From positions 1-64,000 of the forward strand of contig WNNJ02001212.1 in assembly GCA_012934845.2 (NCBI GenBank): a stretch of 64,000 nt of DNA. Direction: 5' to 3'. Of this stretch, positions 10,690-22,079 are shown one piece after another. The notes below the pieces were generated by a model. It was not told the DNA's origin. It searched no databases and saw only the letters and a list, made by a program, of their open reading frames with translations. Position numbers and translations under genes: made by a program. This DNA is from Pomphorhynchus laevis (Eukaryota; Acanthocephala; Palaeacanthocephala; Echinorhynchida; Pomphorhynchidae). Position 1 is the stretch's first letter. Each line of letters starts with the position of its first letter.

Positions 10690-11330
10690 GCAACTTTGCA
10701 CGCTACAGTAAATGATGTTTCATCTTGTCTTAGTGATCTTCTACTTTCTGTACACAATTATCATTTGAGTACGATGGAATTCAGAGATGCCTTTTGTTGT
10801 CGGATCGGATTACCTACAGGCTATTTAGGCACCACATCTTGTGTTTGTGATGCATAAATCGATGTTAGTCATGCACTTAGCTGTGAGAAGTTGCTTACCG
10901 TTGATACGACATAACGCTGTTAACAACATCATTTCTGTTTCTTTAATTGACGCCTGTGGTCGGGTTGAAGTTGAAACAGATTGCAATCTGTTCCCGAGGC
11001 AATGACCTTGAATAATCCGTCCACAACCAGAGAATATCAAGCAGTGTAGATATAGCGTACAAAAGACTTGGGGATAAAGATTCGAGCAAACGTTTTTCGA
11101 CGTTAACGTATATTCAATATTTGCTAGATCTAACAGTGATATAACTTCAAATGCTGCTTTTAAATACAACGAGTCACGAAAATTCGCAAAATATAGCGAA
11201 CGTGTGCAATATGTGAGAAAGAGACGTTTTATACCTTTAGTTTTCTTAACATCTGGAAGAAATGGACAGATTTAGTAATCAAACGTATTACTTCAAAATC
11301 GACGAGAGATCATCTAGACGAGTAAATATA
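10690..11330 (+). mobile_element. LINE-R fragment (restriction-like endonuclease LINE), C-terminal part
   Basis: Across several frames the translation follows the C-terminal region of the intact copy at 15128-15964: 'MEFRDAFCCRIGLPTG', 'FVMHKSMLVMHLAVRSC', 'LIRHNAVNNI', 'EQTFFDVNVYSIFARSN' and 'RRFIPLVFLTSGRNG'. The frame changes at least twice, so this is a decayed copy. Confidence 0.65.
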
Positions 11331-11699
11331 AATCGTTGATGCAATTGTATAATGAAGGACTAACTATATATTTATTTGTCGTATTCCACAAGAACACGCC
11401 TTCCCCATTTGAGTAATAAATCAATTCATGGCAAGTGCATGAATGTAAAAGACGCGACGATCAGCAGAATACATTATCTGCTGATAAAAAAGTTTGTGAG
11501 TAACATCGAATTACTTACAATAATAAAATACAATTGAAAGCATATAACTACGTACCAATACAATCAAGACAATATTTACATGACCAAAACACGATCAAGA
11601 CGATAATTAACAATCCAACGCTCCTAAGTTCGTTCATTAGCAGCCACTTAAAAGCACACTAAATTGTCGCAGAGATTATCCGGTAGCCAAGCTCCGAGC

Positions 11700-13390
11700 A
11701 ACAAACGAAGCAACGAGTCATAATCAACATTGTTCGCGGGAAACCATCGACACAAATTCTATGTTGTACGTGCAATAGACCTGCAGCAAAATGCAAGGGT
11801 TGTCGTTGTGCAAAGACCTACTGCGTGCACAAACTGCAAAGTTGCGAATTGTGGAAATCACCCTCAGGTGGCGATTTGTAGTGAGCAACACACGACCAGG
11901 GACAATTCGGTTATCGTGCAAAGCCCAACGCTTTGGATTATTGAAGGCCGCAAATCAGGATACTACTGAAGCGCTGAAGGATGCTACTGTATTCTTGCAG
12001 CTAATTCTTCAAAGGATACAGTAAAGACAGGTAGCTGAAGTTGGGTAAACGGTTTGACGCTGACTTAAACTATGGTCTGAGTCTGGTGTGAATGTTATTT
12101 GACGAGGCTCTTTATCTACAGCAAAATTTTACCTCGAGAAAGCAAGTTACGACCGCTCCAGACTGGAAAAGGGCTTACACAAAATTATGGATCGCTAGTA
12201 AACTTGCTGCGGGATCTTTTACACTATCGGGAGAACTAATGACCGGAGTGCTCTCTCATAAAGATATTGTCGATGGCAAATCAATAAAACAGTAACTGCA
12301 GGACCTACATCCAAATACAGCTAACAGTGAAGAAGAGGCATTGCTTATCGTTCCTCTTTCAGCGAGTGGTCATCACTCTGTACGATTCTCTGTAATTGAC
12401 GAAGATAGCATTGTTGAGAAATGTTGACGTATTCGAGGAGGCGCTGGTCACTCCGGGATGGACGCAGTATCTTGGCAAAGATTGCTTACCTTCATTGAAA
12501 CGTAATCTTGCAGCTTGGCTAGAGCTCTTGCTGACTTCGCTTTAAGTATGGCGGCCAATAATTTGTATATGGGTTCACTTGATGCATTCACGGACTGTAG
12601 ACTTATCGTAATTCGATAAAAGGCTGGTGGGATACGACCCATATGCGCCTGTGAAGTTTCCAAACGTATAATTTGGCAGCGTCTTATTGAGAGTTTTTAA
12701 ATTTATTTAGTGGACGCGGCCGGCGTTTTTCAACTTGCTTCATCCCAAAAATCAAGAATCGAATATGCTGAGCGATTACAACGTGAGGTATTTCAGAGTA
12801 ATTCTAATTAGTGCTTGCTAGCAGTAAATGTCTCCCACGCTTTTAATACCATCAACCGCGCCGAGCCATCCACAATATCGAATATACTTGTTCAGCGCTA
12901 AAAGTCGCCCTGAGTAATGTCTATAAATATCCCGCAAAGCTCTACCTAGGTGACACAATTGTATCATCAGAAGGCTTTACTCAGGTAGATCCCTTTGATA
13001 TGCCTGCCTATAAAATATCTCTCCCGCTTATGGACCTCATAAGACGGATTGTCCCTCAGATTGTACAAACGTGGTTTGCTGATTACTCAAATTTTGTCGG
13101 CAGCTTTGAAGATGTACAGAAGGTATGGGAAATTCTTGTAAACAACGGTCCCGCCTTCGGTTACTACGTTAACGAGTTCAAAACCCAGCTACTTTCTTAT
13201 CATGCACGTGAAATGCTACCACATATGGGTCAAGTAACTCTTAATACTGCCGGGATAAAAACCGTTGGAAGGCCCATCGGCACAGAGACATTTTGTCACC
13301 GAACATACTAGCAAAAGATGCAAATCATGGGTATCGATCACCGAAGTTTAAAGGAGGTGGCCTTTATCGATCCACATGTTGCATTCACCG
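11700..13390 (+). mobile_element. LINE-R, reverse-transcriptase half (5' part of split copy)
   Basis: Decayed RT of a REL-endonuclease LINE. Pieces in order: 'PDWKRAYTKLWIASKLAAGS' (about 12150-12215); 'RIRGGAGHSGMDAVSWQRLL' (about 12430-12490, the family's 'GPSGMDA' motif); 'KAGGIRPICACEVSKRIIW'; 'VSHAFNTINRAEPS' (RT palm A); then an open stretch (13000-13311) with VVQTWFADYSNFVG-like YADD-box remnants and GPAFGYYVNEFKTQLL. The reading frame is broken by multiple stops. The 3' half resumes at 14790 beyond a LINE-B insertion. Confidence 0.7.
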
Positions 13391-14725
13391 GTTTAAAAAA
13401 GATTTATTTTAACGTGGCAAATGCGTGACAGAACACGCTTACATGACCACAACAAACAAAAATGTAAATCATGTTTCGAGGTGTGAATGGGGGAGGTGTT
13501 TGAATGTGATAAAGGAGAAAGCGCGGCGGACGTCGATAGAGAGTTGATTCCAGGCGAGTATGACGGCGACGAGAAAGGATCGGAGACCATAGTTGTTGGA
13601 GTAATTGGGAACGTGGAGTAAGATGGTATGGCGGGAACGCAACGATAGCGAGGTGGGGCGAGTGTCGTCTAAGAAAGGAAGCTGGATGAACGATGGGGAG
13701 CTGACAGCGATGAGACGAAAAGTTACGAGAAGGCGGAGTTTGATGCCGATGGTAGGCCAGGAGAGTAAGGTAAGATTTGTGGATGTGTGGTCGAAGAGAC
13801 GGAGACGAAAGATCACTCGAACGGAGGGGTTGATTTTTCGTTTTAGGGGTAGGATGATGGATTTTGGGGAATTTGCGAAAAGGCTGAGGCAGTAATCGAT
13901 TTTAGCGAAGAGAAGCGATGAAAGAATAAACATACAAGAACGGAAGTCGATAAAGCGGCGGATACGGCGGATCTAACGGAGAATTAAGCTAGACGAGCGG
14001 ACCTTGTTGCGGACAAATGGTTTAAGGGAAAGGTTATCATCGAAATGGAAGCCTAAGAAAGTGAGATTGTGGGCAATGGGGATGATCGATGAGGCAAAAT
14101 ATACAGTAGGAGGAGATATGTTTGGTTTTCGGGGAGGATCCACATCATTTTGGAATTGTCGGGGTTTAGAACGAGATGGAGATTGGAGATACGTTTGTAG
14201 ATAGAAGAAAGACATTTCGAGACAGAAATACCGATATCGTGAAGGCGATGTGCGGGTGCATGATTATAAATGAGGATGTCATCGGCGTATTGCATGACGT
14301 TAAAGGAGTAAGGTTTGATAAACGGTGAGATATCATCAAGTAGAAGAGATAAAATCAGGGGACCTAGGTCTAATTCTTATGGGGCCCCGCAGAAAATATG
14401 GATGGGATGAGAGGATGATGAATTTGAACAGACTCGAAAAGAACTGTCGAATAAATATGAGACAAACCATGCTACGGTAAAGGAAGAAAAGCCGTAATCA
14501 TAACGAAGGCGAGAAAGGAGGACGGAGTGGTCGACAATGTCGAAGGCGGAAAATAGGTCAAGGAGGATGAAAACACTATATAGAGCTTTGTCTCGAGAAA
14601 TGAGTAAGTCGTTGTAAACTTTCATGCATGCGATTTCTGTGGAGTGATTAGAGCGAAAAGCGGATTGGAAAGGAGGGTACAGATTGAATGAGGAGAGATA
14701 AGCGTTGATCTGTATTAAAATAAGG
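13391..14725 (-). mobile_element. LINE-B, 5'-truncated copy inserted in LINE-R
   Basis: On the minus strand: 'NLYPPFQSAFRSNHSTEIA', then SVFILLDLFSAFDIVDHSVLL (RT palm A, 14625-14530), 'MQYADDILIYNH' (YADD, 14295-14260), and the C-terminal 'FRLRLFDHTSTNLTLLSWPT' region. The 3' end is at 13391-13440, where the tail complement ('gtggcaaatgcgtgacagaa') matches the 3' ends at 51305 and 53100. The RT is split over several frames. It interrupts LINE-R in the opposite orientation, so it is the younger insertion. Confidence 0.75.
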
Positions 14726-14795
14726 CGTTATAAGAGCTTAGAAAGAGCTCTTAGAAAGAGCTCTTAGAAGTAGCTCTTAGAAAGAGCTCCTTTAA
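14725..14795. repeat. Tandem repeat, 15-bp 'agagctcttagaa' unit, about 4 copies
   Basis: Units 'agctcttagaaag' with small changes lie at the 5' junction between LINE-B and the resumed LINE-R. They may be an untemplated or slippage-derived filler at the insertion junction. Confidence 0.7.
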
Positions 14796-15964
14796 GTGGG
14801 ATCACTACCTTCGGATGATCGATTGCACACCGGAGAGCTTATATGATCTGAACAGAGCCATTTTTTCATTCACTCGTCCCAGCTATTACAAAATGTCATC
14901 TTGATGACAAGTGGGTTACGATCGTTTCATCTTCGGTCAAGCTTATAGGTCTTGGTATCTGTAATCCTAGCTTCAACAACCAACTGAAGTTCGAAGGGTT
15001 GCGAGAAATGTGTGAAGCATTCGAATCGGCAGATTGCATTGAGCAATTGTGAGACCGCCAAAATATGGTTGCAATATCATTATCTACAAATCGAAAAAGA
15101 TTATTCATTGAGAGACTATGACGGGTTATGGAGAGTTCGGAGTTAGCAACGGCGAATATCATATCACATGCTGCAACTAGCGACGCGTCATCATGGTTCA
15201 GTTCCTTGTCTCTTAAATCTGATAAATTTCATCTCAATCCATTTGAATTCGTAAATACCTTTCGCTGTCGAAATGGCTGGTCAACCCCAAGTGATGATCG
15301 ATATTGTATATGCGGCGAGCCAATGGGCATGGATTACCCGCTTTCCTGTCCAAGAGGGGGTTTACCCACTGTTCGACACAACACCATCAGGGAAATAATC
15401 GCAAAAGAATTATCTCAAATTTGTCATGGTGTCGAAATTAAGCCCGACCTTTTTTGCGTCCCTCAGACGACGTCTTTCCAGTCCTCTACCACAACGAGAG
15501 ATGAGCAAGCACGACTCGATATTGCTTGCTCTGGGCTGCATATTGAACGTTTTGAGCGTACGTTTTGCGACGTCACTGTCTTTTCCACACTAGATCAATC
15601 ATACACTAATCGCAGTCCCCGCTCTGCCTTTGAGAATAACGAAGCCCGCAAAGTAGCAAAGTGTGGGGAGCAATTCGTGTTGGTCGAACATGCCAGTTTA
15701 ATGCCGCTTGTATTTTCAACGTCAGGTGGGATTGGGGAATTGCGTGATATCACTTCTGGCTCAATCGTCCGCAAGAAAACCACATCGCACCCACACGATT
15801 ATGCGGACACACTTGTCTTTTCAAAACGACGATTAAGATTTGCTATAATGCGCTCGGGATCGGCTTGTCTTTGTGCACCTCGGTCTAAGCGATCAAATCC
15901 TATTAAACGGATTGTTGAGTTCTTTGTGATTTTATGTGAACTACGATTTTACAGTTGTAAATAA
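14790..15964 (+). mobile_element. LINE-R, 3' half with intact endonuclease-domain frame
   Basis: The frame 15128-15964 (278 aa) is open to a natural stop. Residues 60-84 hold the zinc-knuckle region (CICG, then SCPRGG and RHN). Residues about 126-152 hold the restriction-like endonuclease signature, EQARLDIACSG followed by ERTFCDVTVF, with Asp131 and Asp148 as the PD-(D/E)XK acidic residues. 'LVFSTSGGIGE' and the closing arginine-rich part follow, as in the family. The His that usually precedes the CPxGG motif is replaced by Tyr70. Upstream (14800-15127) the thumb region is recognisable but broken. The element ends in a short A-rich tail near 16000. Confidence 0.75.
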
Positions 15965-16079
15965 TAAATGCTGATTATTAAAGATAAAAATAAAAAATAA
16001 AAAATAATTAGCGTCCTACAGCTAACGTTGATACGCGGATGATGCCACTTGCATCGGAAAACTTGACAAAACTTTAGAA

Positions 16080-16850
16080 TTGTGGATTTGTGCTGGTAGA
16101 AGTTTAACCCATTTATCATCCAGTCGTTTAATAGCTCTAAGCAAAGAAATCGGTGTGAAATGAATTGTAGTGAGTTACGTTATTCGACGTTTAATGTCTA
16201 AGTCAATTCTGAACATTGCTCAGCATCAAATACAAAGAATATGCGGAAACCTTCAAGCTTGTTCAGGTATGATTTCCGGTGCTGAATGTGTAATACATTA
16301 CATACAATATTAAAAACCAAATCTGACCAGATTCTACTAACTATCGACGCCAATAACGCATTTAATCGAGCAAACCGTATATTAGTTTTTACCAACATCC
16401 AACGGGTCTGCCCTGCTTTAACGGTAGTACTACAGAACCGCGATGATTCAGTTCTCATTATATGTTATGAAACGTTACAATGCAAGGAGTGTTTTACACA
16501 ATGCAATGTATTAGCAATGGCCGCCTTGGCTGCTGCAACTTACCTATGATTCACAAAATACGGGATAAAAAACCCCTGGTGTACACCAATTGTGGTATGC
16601 CAATGATGGTAATTTAATTGTGTCTGCCGAATAGGTACATGATGCATTTATATTTGAAGGAAATGGGGCCGAAATACGGGTTCTATAATAATTCGGGAAA
16701 ATTAAAATACTTGTGAAATCCCCATCCACATCACAAGTCGCTCGATTTATTAAACCAGCATGGAGTTGAAGCTACATTGCATAGTGTAATTGTGCTTGGC
16801 GCTCTAGTTGGGACATACGATTTCACAGGGTAACTATAAATAATAAAATC
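16080..16850 (+). mobile_element. LINE-R fragment, reverse-transcriptase palm
   Basis: Contains 'DQILLTIDANNAFNRANRIL' (RT palm A, 16327-16385), then 'NIQRVCPALTVVLQNRDDSV' and 'VLAMAALAAAT', matching the family's 'LIDASNAFNSLNR' and 'DPLAMAMYALA' blocks. The glycine-rich QGD motif is lost. Decayed copy. Confidence 0.65.
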
Positions 16851-16901
16851 GCTTTAATACGTGACAAGTTGCTGCGCATAAAGTTGGAGATAGAGATTTA
16901 C

Positions 16902-16940
16902 AAGATTTTGTCAGACACAACACGTGTCTGACAAAATCTT
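16902..16940. repeat. Hairpin, 17-bp perfect arms, at a LINE junction
   Basis: Arms aagattttgtcagacac (16902-16918) and gtgtctgacaaaatctt (16924-16940) flank a 5-nt loop. The right arm abuts the A/T-rich 3' tail of the minus-strand LINE-A. Such foldbacks can arise from snap-back synthesis at insertion. Confidence 0.8.
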
Positions 16941-19900
16941 TACAACATTATTATTATTATTTATTACAAGACTTTGACACATAAAAGAGTCATTTTGTCT
17001 GATCACAATATTAAGAAAAGAAAAGAAAAGAAAAGAAAGATAAAAAAGTAGTTCAGCAATAATAAATTGTCACGTATAGTTATATATTTCCTGCAAAGAA
17101 TCTTCTCTTTTTATCCACATGCTCAGCGCATTCTGGAAAGATTTGTACTGTGCCATAGACACGATCGAATTCGGCAATCGGTTCCATAGGTTTACCGCTC
17201 TGTGAGATAATCGCAAGTCTCTATGACATTTCCCGTTTGATTGAACAACAACTGATAATGAATGTCCTCTGTGGCTCATACGATCATTTATAATAACGGA
17301 TTCCGATGGATAACCAGGAAAGACATGGATCATTCGCCATAACTGTAATAAATCATTGTACACATATCTCGCGTAAACTGAAGTAATATTTAGTTGGCTT
17401 AGTCTATCACAGTAGGCGATGTTCCGAAGACCAGAACATAGCTTGGAAAATCGGCGAAGAATCTTTTCTAATTGGTTTATTTCACCACGCGTAGAAGGAA
17501 AAGTCGCCGGTGAAGCATAATCAAGGATTGGTCTGATCAACGCCTTATATAATAGTGAGAACTGAGACGGTGGAAGCGAACTAAAAGTATTTTTGATCAT
17601 GTAAATAATTTTTCTCGACGTGTTGCATATATTTTCAGTATTGAGGTCGGTTTTAAACGAATTCTGGACAATTATCCCAAGATCTTTTGTATACGAATTT
17701 GTGGATATAATCTCACCGCAAACAGAATAATCACTACGACCAAATCTGAGGTGGACACATTTAGTAATGTTAATCATGATTCCGGTCAGTTCGCTCCACC
17801 TATTAACCATATTTATGTCATCTTGTAAGTGTTGCATATCGGCATAGCATGTAATGACATTCCATATTTTAAGATCATCCGCGAATGCTAATTTTTTACA
17901 TTTTAGAGAGCGTAGCAAACTATTCAGAAATATGACGAATAATAATGGACCCAACACCGATCCCTGAGGAACACCCATTGATAAATTTGACGGTCTAGAT
18001 AGACAATTTCCAACTCGAACTCTGAAAGAACGATCAGATAGGAAAGCGTGAATCCATCGAATAATAGGAATTTCAATTCCGTAATCTGCAAGAGCCTCAA
18101 TCAACATATTATGGGGAACCCTATCAAAGGCCCGACTCAAGTCGAAATACACGACATCAACTGCATTACCCTGCGCAATTGCATCAACCCATGCTTCGCG
18201 TGCACATAAAAGATTAGACATGCAAGAACGTCCAGGACGAAAACCATGTTGCGAATTATCTAACAAGTTCGATGATTCAAGATAGGATAGTAATCGCCGA
18301 TACAATATGCGCTCTAACATCTTACATACGACACTTGTAAGGCGTATTGCTCTATAATTTTCAGGATTGTGACGATCTCCTTTTTTGTGGACTGGCACTA
18401 CAGTGGCGATTTTCCAATCTAACGGTAGAATTGACTTAGCTAGTGATAGTTGAAACAAATAAGCTAACGGTGAAGCAATAAATGTTGATAATATCTTTAG
18501 TATCTGGGGATGTTTAGAGCACTCACCAACGCATTTGTGATCAGTCATCTTACCTATGCATCACAATGTTCGTTCCCAAGAACAGTATACGAGAAAAGTA
18601 GAATTGAAAATGTGCTGCGCCGGGCAACTAAGCTCGTAAATTCAGTTAAAGCCTTACCTTATAATGAAAGGCTAAAAAAACTTGGTATGGTTTCTATAAG
18701 CGACCTTCGGTTTCGGCGAGATATGTGTTCAACATGGGAAGCTTTACACAAGGGAAATCACGTCTTAAGAGAATTGATGACTGTTCGGAAAAGTCGGGCT
18801 TTGCGTGGACACAATTTTACTTTAGCCCATCGCCGAGTTATAAGCTCTAAAACTGTACAATTTGGACACCGAATCGTAAGTAAGTGGAACCGATTAAGTG
18901 AAGAAATTGTCAACTCAAGATCGGTTTCAGCATTCAAACATAAACTTTTGTGACTTTTGTTTGTGAGTCTTTTTTTTCTTTACTTTTTCTTTTCTTTTTT
19001 TAACAGTGCAACTGTGAGCTTTGCTCGTCTGTTTGTCGAAATAATAATAATGTAATCCATCCGGACCAGGTGATTAATGTCGTAAAGAATTTAACTCACT
19101 ATAAACCTCCTCGGTAGTAACATCAAAATAACTTCGTGAATAGCTTACACGAGATTGCTGGTTAATTTCTGTGTTATTAGTTACGAGTTAAAAAGTCGAC
19201 GCTAACGTGTCGGCTACATCTTGAGGCGATGTGATAAAGTTATCATTAATACGAAGAGACGAAATCGCAGGAGGAATTGTCCTATTTCTACGTATGTGAG
19301 CCCAAAATCGTTTGGTGCACTATGAAAATCCGCAGCTATTCTCATTTCGTAGTTAATTTTTTTGCGTTTTTTAAGCTTTTCGAAAAAGTTACGACAATTG
19401 ACGTATTCCTGTCGATAAGTATTGTCCTTGCAGCTTAATTTAAACAGTCGGTTTCTTCGTCTTAGTTCTGATTTAAGTTCTCTATTAAACCACGGAGGAT
19501 TCACTTTTTTATTTTTATGCACGATCTTGGTAGGAACGTATTTTCTTTTATTTCGCACATTGCTGAACGGAAAACTTTCCAACAATCTTCAACATCGTCG
19601 CTAGCGCCTACAAAGTTCATAGTCGATGCTGCTTGAAGAATTTTACACTGATCCGCACGATACCAACAATGCTTGAAGATTTTAGTTTCGACTTCGTCGA
19701 TAATATTATTTGAAATCCCTGAGAAGTGAAAAAGCAATACACAATGATCACTAACTCCTATGGGTGCTTCATGCATAATGTCACGCACATCTGTTAATGA
19801 TTTAGATAAAATTAAATCCAACAAAGAACTTTGATCATTCATAATCCTAGTTGGTGCTGATACATGCTGAACAAGAAGTAGGCTATCTAACAGAAAATTC

Positions 19901-19957
19901 CACAATTTTTTAAATTCCACTTGATCATGTGAGGCTGGTTTAGTATACTTGAACACA
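16941..19957 (-). mobile_element. LINE-A (APE-type non-LTR retrotransposon), host of a nested insertion
   Basis: Reads from 19957 down. The C-terminal APE endonuclease is seen as 'SLLDLILSKSLTDVRDIM' and the SDH box (GVSDHCVLLF). The linker has NPPWFNRELKSELRRRNRLF, then YSELN..SPGPDGLH. An inserted LINE interrupts at 19050-18512, after which the RT continues as PQILKILS, DWKIATVVPVHKKGD, FDLSRAFDRVPH, GVPQGSVLGPLLF and the catalytic FADDLKIW. The RT frame 17070-18509 is open to its stop. The 3' UTR carries an (aaaag)n run at about 17010-17040 and a (TAA)n-type tail at about 16945-16962. The 5' end is truncated inside the endonuclease. Confidence 0.85.
18512..19050 (+). mobile_element. LINE-A relative, 5'-truncated insertion nested in LINE-A
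   Basis: Encodes only the RT C-terminal region: FRALTNAFVISHLTYASQCS, 'VLRRATKLVNSVKALPYNER', RGHNFTLAHRR, 'RIVSKWNRLSEEIVNSR'. The stop falls near 18953, followed by a T-rich 3' UTR and an 'aataataatg' tail. The trinucleotide ATG is present at both edges. Removing the insert with one ATG restores the older element's motif GPDGLHPQILKIL in frame, so this is a clean insertion with a 3-bp target duplication. Confidence 0.8.
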
Positions 19958-19959
19958 AG

Positions 19960-20800
19960 CTGAGCGTGGAATTAAGAAGCCTACTAAAAATCAAATCCGC
20001 ACCCAATGACATAATGTGGAAATTATATAACCTATCAGTAAGTATAAGTGGTCTTGGCATTTTCAATCAAACTGGCAGTGTTATTACAAATCATGAAAAA
20101 TCTACCATTTCTGGAGTGAATTAATTTTAAACACCTAAATCATGACGATCAGCTTAATCATCAATCAGTATATTGATCAAAAATTTCACAACTGAACCAA
20201 GAACGACGCAAACAAGATCGCTCGATTGTCTATGAGGAATCTGACAAGTGTTCGGAATGCTTTGGATCACGCAAGCGAAGCGGATAATCATGACTTGCTG
20301 TTTATCCATCAACCTCGTCTAAAAGTATGCTCAACAACACAGTTTCTAGAGATGCTATAGCTAGCCAATAAGGTAAGCTACTCAGTGATTCTCCGAAACT
20401 TTGCTCGTGTGGGCAATCAAACTCATTGCATCATGCTCTATCTTGTAAATACGGCTTTATTCTGTCAATCAGACATAACTGCATCCGGGAAATCTTGCAA
20501 ATATAATAACTAGCGTCTCATCATGTGTACAGATCGAACCAGTTCTACACTGTCTTAGTCCCGGTGTATGTTTCCAACATTCCAGTACGACCCGGGACAA
20601 AAATGCCCGTCTCGACATTGCTTGTAATAATTTATTCGGTGGTCATACGGAGCGCTCTTTCCTAGACATATGTATTTTCAATGTACATGCCCCTCGAATG
20701 CTACTAAATCGAGTGAATCAGCATTCACTTTTCATGCTCAACGCAATCAAGCCAAATATTCTAAGCACATAATATAAATTGAACATTTGACATTCCTGTC
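19960..20800 (+). mobile_element. LINE-R fragment, thumb to endonuclease
   Basis: Pieces in order: 'LLKIKSAPNDIMWKLYNL', 'SISGLGIFNQTGSVI', 'LCSCGQSNSLHHALSCKYG' (zinc knuckle with the His retained), 'SIRHNCIREIL', and 'KNARLDIACNNLFGGHTE' with 'RSFLDICIFNVHAP' (REL endonuclease). Frame changes and stops are frequent, so the copy is dead. Confidence 0.7.
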
Positions 20801-21089
20801 ATTTATAATGTCAAGTTCCGCCGGACTAAGTGTGGATGCTAACCATTGCCTGCAAATAATCATTTGTAAAATCAATGATAATTATTTGTTAGTCGTGTTT
20901 TGAACTTAGCATTATTATTAAAAAATTAAAATATTATTATAACTAGAATGTCAACGAGTACAGATCATATAGACACCTTCACAAATTACAAATTAAAGAG
21001 AAAAATAGGAAAACACCAAAATACAGTAAATCTTGATACATGTACGGTAATTATGTAGTGCTGATTTTCTGCAATAAGATTTATATGCA
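20801..21089. other. Spacer, nothing recognised
   Basis: A/T-rich sequence between a LINE-R and a LINE-A fragment. No motif seen. Confidence 0.5.
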
Positions 21090-21690
21090 GGATAGACATC
21101 AGAATTTCTAAATGCCAAAATTATTTAAGCATCTCTACTGTGCGTTAGTCCGTCCGCATGTGGAATACTGCATCGCATCAACTTTTCCATCCACCAAGGC
21201 TGAGATGAAAAAGACCGAGTCGATTTTACGTAGAGGAACCAAACTTTGCATTACATCTCTTTATTCTTACAATGAGCGCCTAGCTTGCTTAAAAATGCCT
21301 TCAACGGCCCAGAGGCTACTATATTTAGATCTTGTAGCGATGTGGCATTTGGTTCGTGGAAAAGAGGGGTTCCCATCCAATTCGATAAAATTGAGAAATT
21401 CGCGTCGCAGAGGTCACTCCCTTACGTTATTTAAATTCCCCCATGGCAAAATAAGGAGTGTGAGTAGGCTTTCCCACCGCGCATTGAATGTTTGGAATTC
21501 GCTGCCTGAAGACGTCGTCAATGCTACTAGCAATAGACACTTCAAGAAGATGCTGCTGAAGTGGATTGTGAACTCTAATTTGGATTCGTGGATGTATTTT
21601 AATTGATATTTTAAAATGTAATTTGTGAACAGTTGAAACAGCCATTTGCGGCTAGTAACTTGTACACTATAATATAATATAATATATTTG
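21090..21690 (+). mobile_element. LINE-A fragment, RT C-terminus and 3' end
   Basis: Open frame 21112-21606: KHLYCALVRPHVEYCIAST, 'ESILRRGTKLCITSLYSYNE', RRRGHSLTLFKFPHGK, LSHRALNVWNSLPEDVV, and stop. It ends in a 'tataatataatataat' tail. 5'-truncated, with no breaks in what remains, so it is relatively young. Confidence 0.85.
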
Positions 21691-22079
21691 GTATGCCGAT
21701 CGAGAAGCATCAAAATCGTTAGCATCTCGAATGCAATTGTCTGATTTAATTTTACATTTTTTCTTATTCAAATAAAATTTAGATAACGTCGATAATATAC
21801 GAGTAAGCTAGAATTAACTCCCATCACATATGGCTAAGATAATAAATAATTATTTTAAAGTGAATTGTTGGAGATCAGGGATATGAAGTTGACGTTGATA
21901 TTGAGTGAACTCGAAATTGTACCAACATACGTTAAGGTATTGCCTAAATAAAACCATAGAAATGCAAACATAAGTATCAAGGATATTTATCACTTGATTC
22001 ATACCGAATTATCACTATTTCAAAAGGCATGTTTGTCAACGACCGCGAGTCGGCCGTGTACAAATAGTAATCAAATCCA

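Noticed and set aside
13605-13895. Arg-rich plus-strand frame
   Set aside because: Antisense to the LINE-B RT C-terminus; composition reflects the complement of Ser/Leu-rich codons.
16980-17045. (aaaag)n run as an independent microsatellite locus
   Set aside because: Lies in the 3' UTR of the minus-strand LINE-A, and T-rich (ttttc)n runs occur at the same place in sister copies; part of the element.
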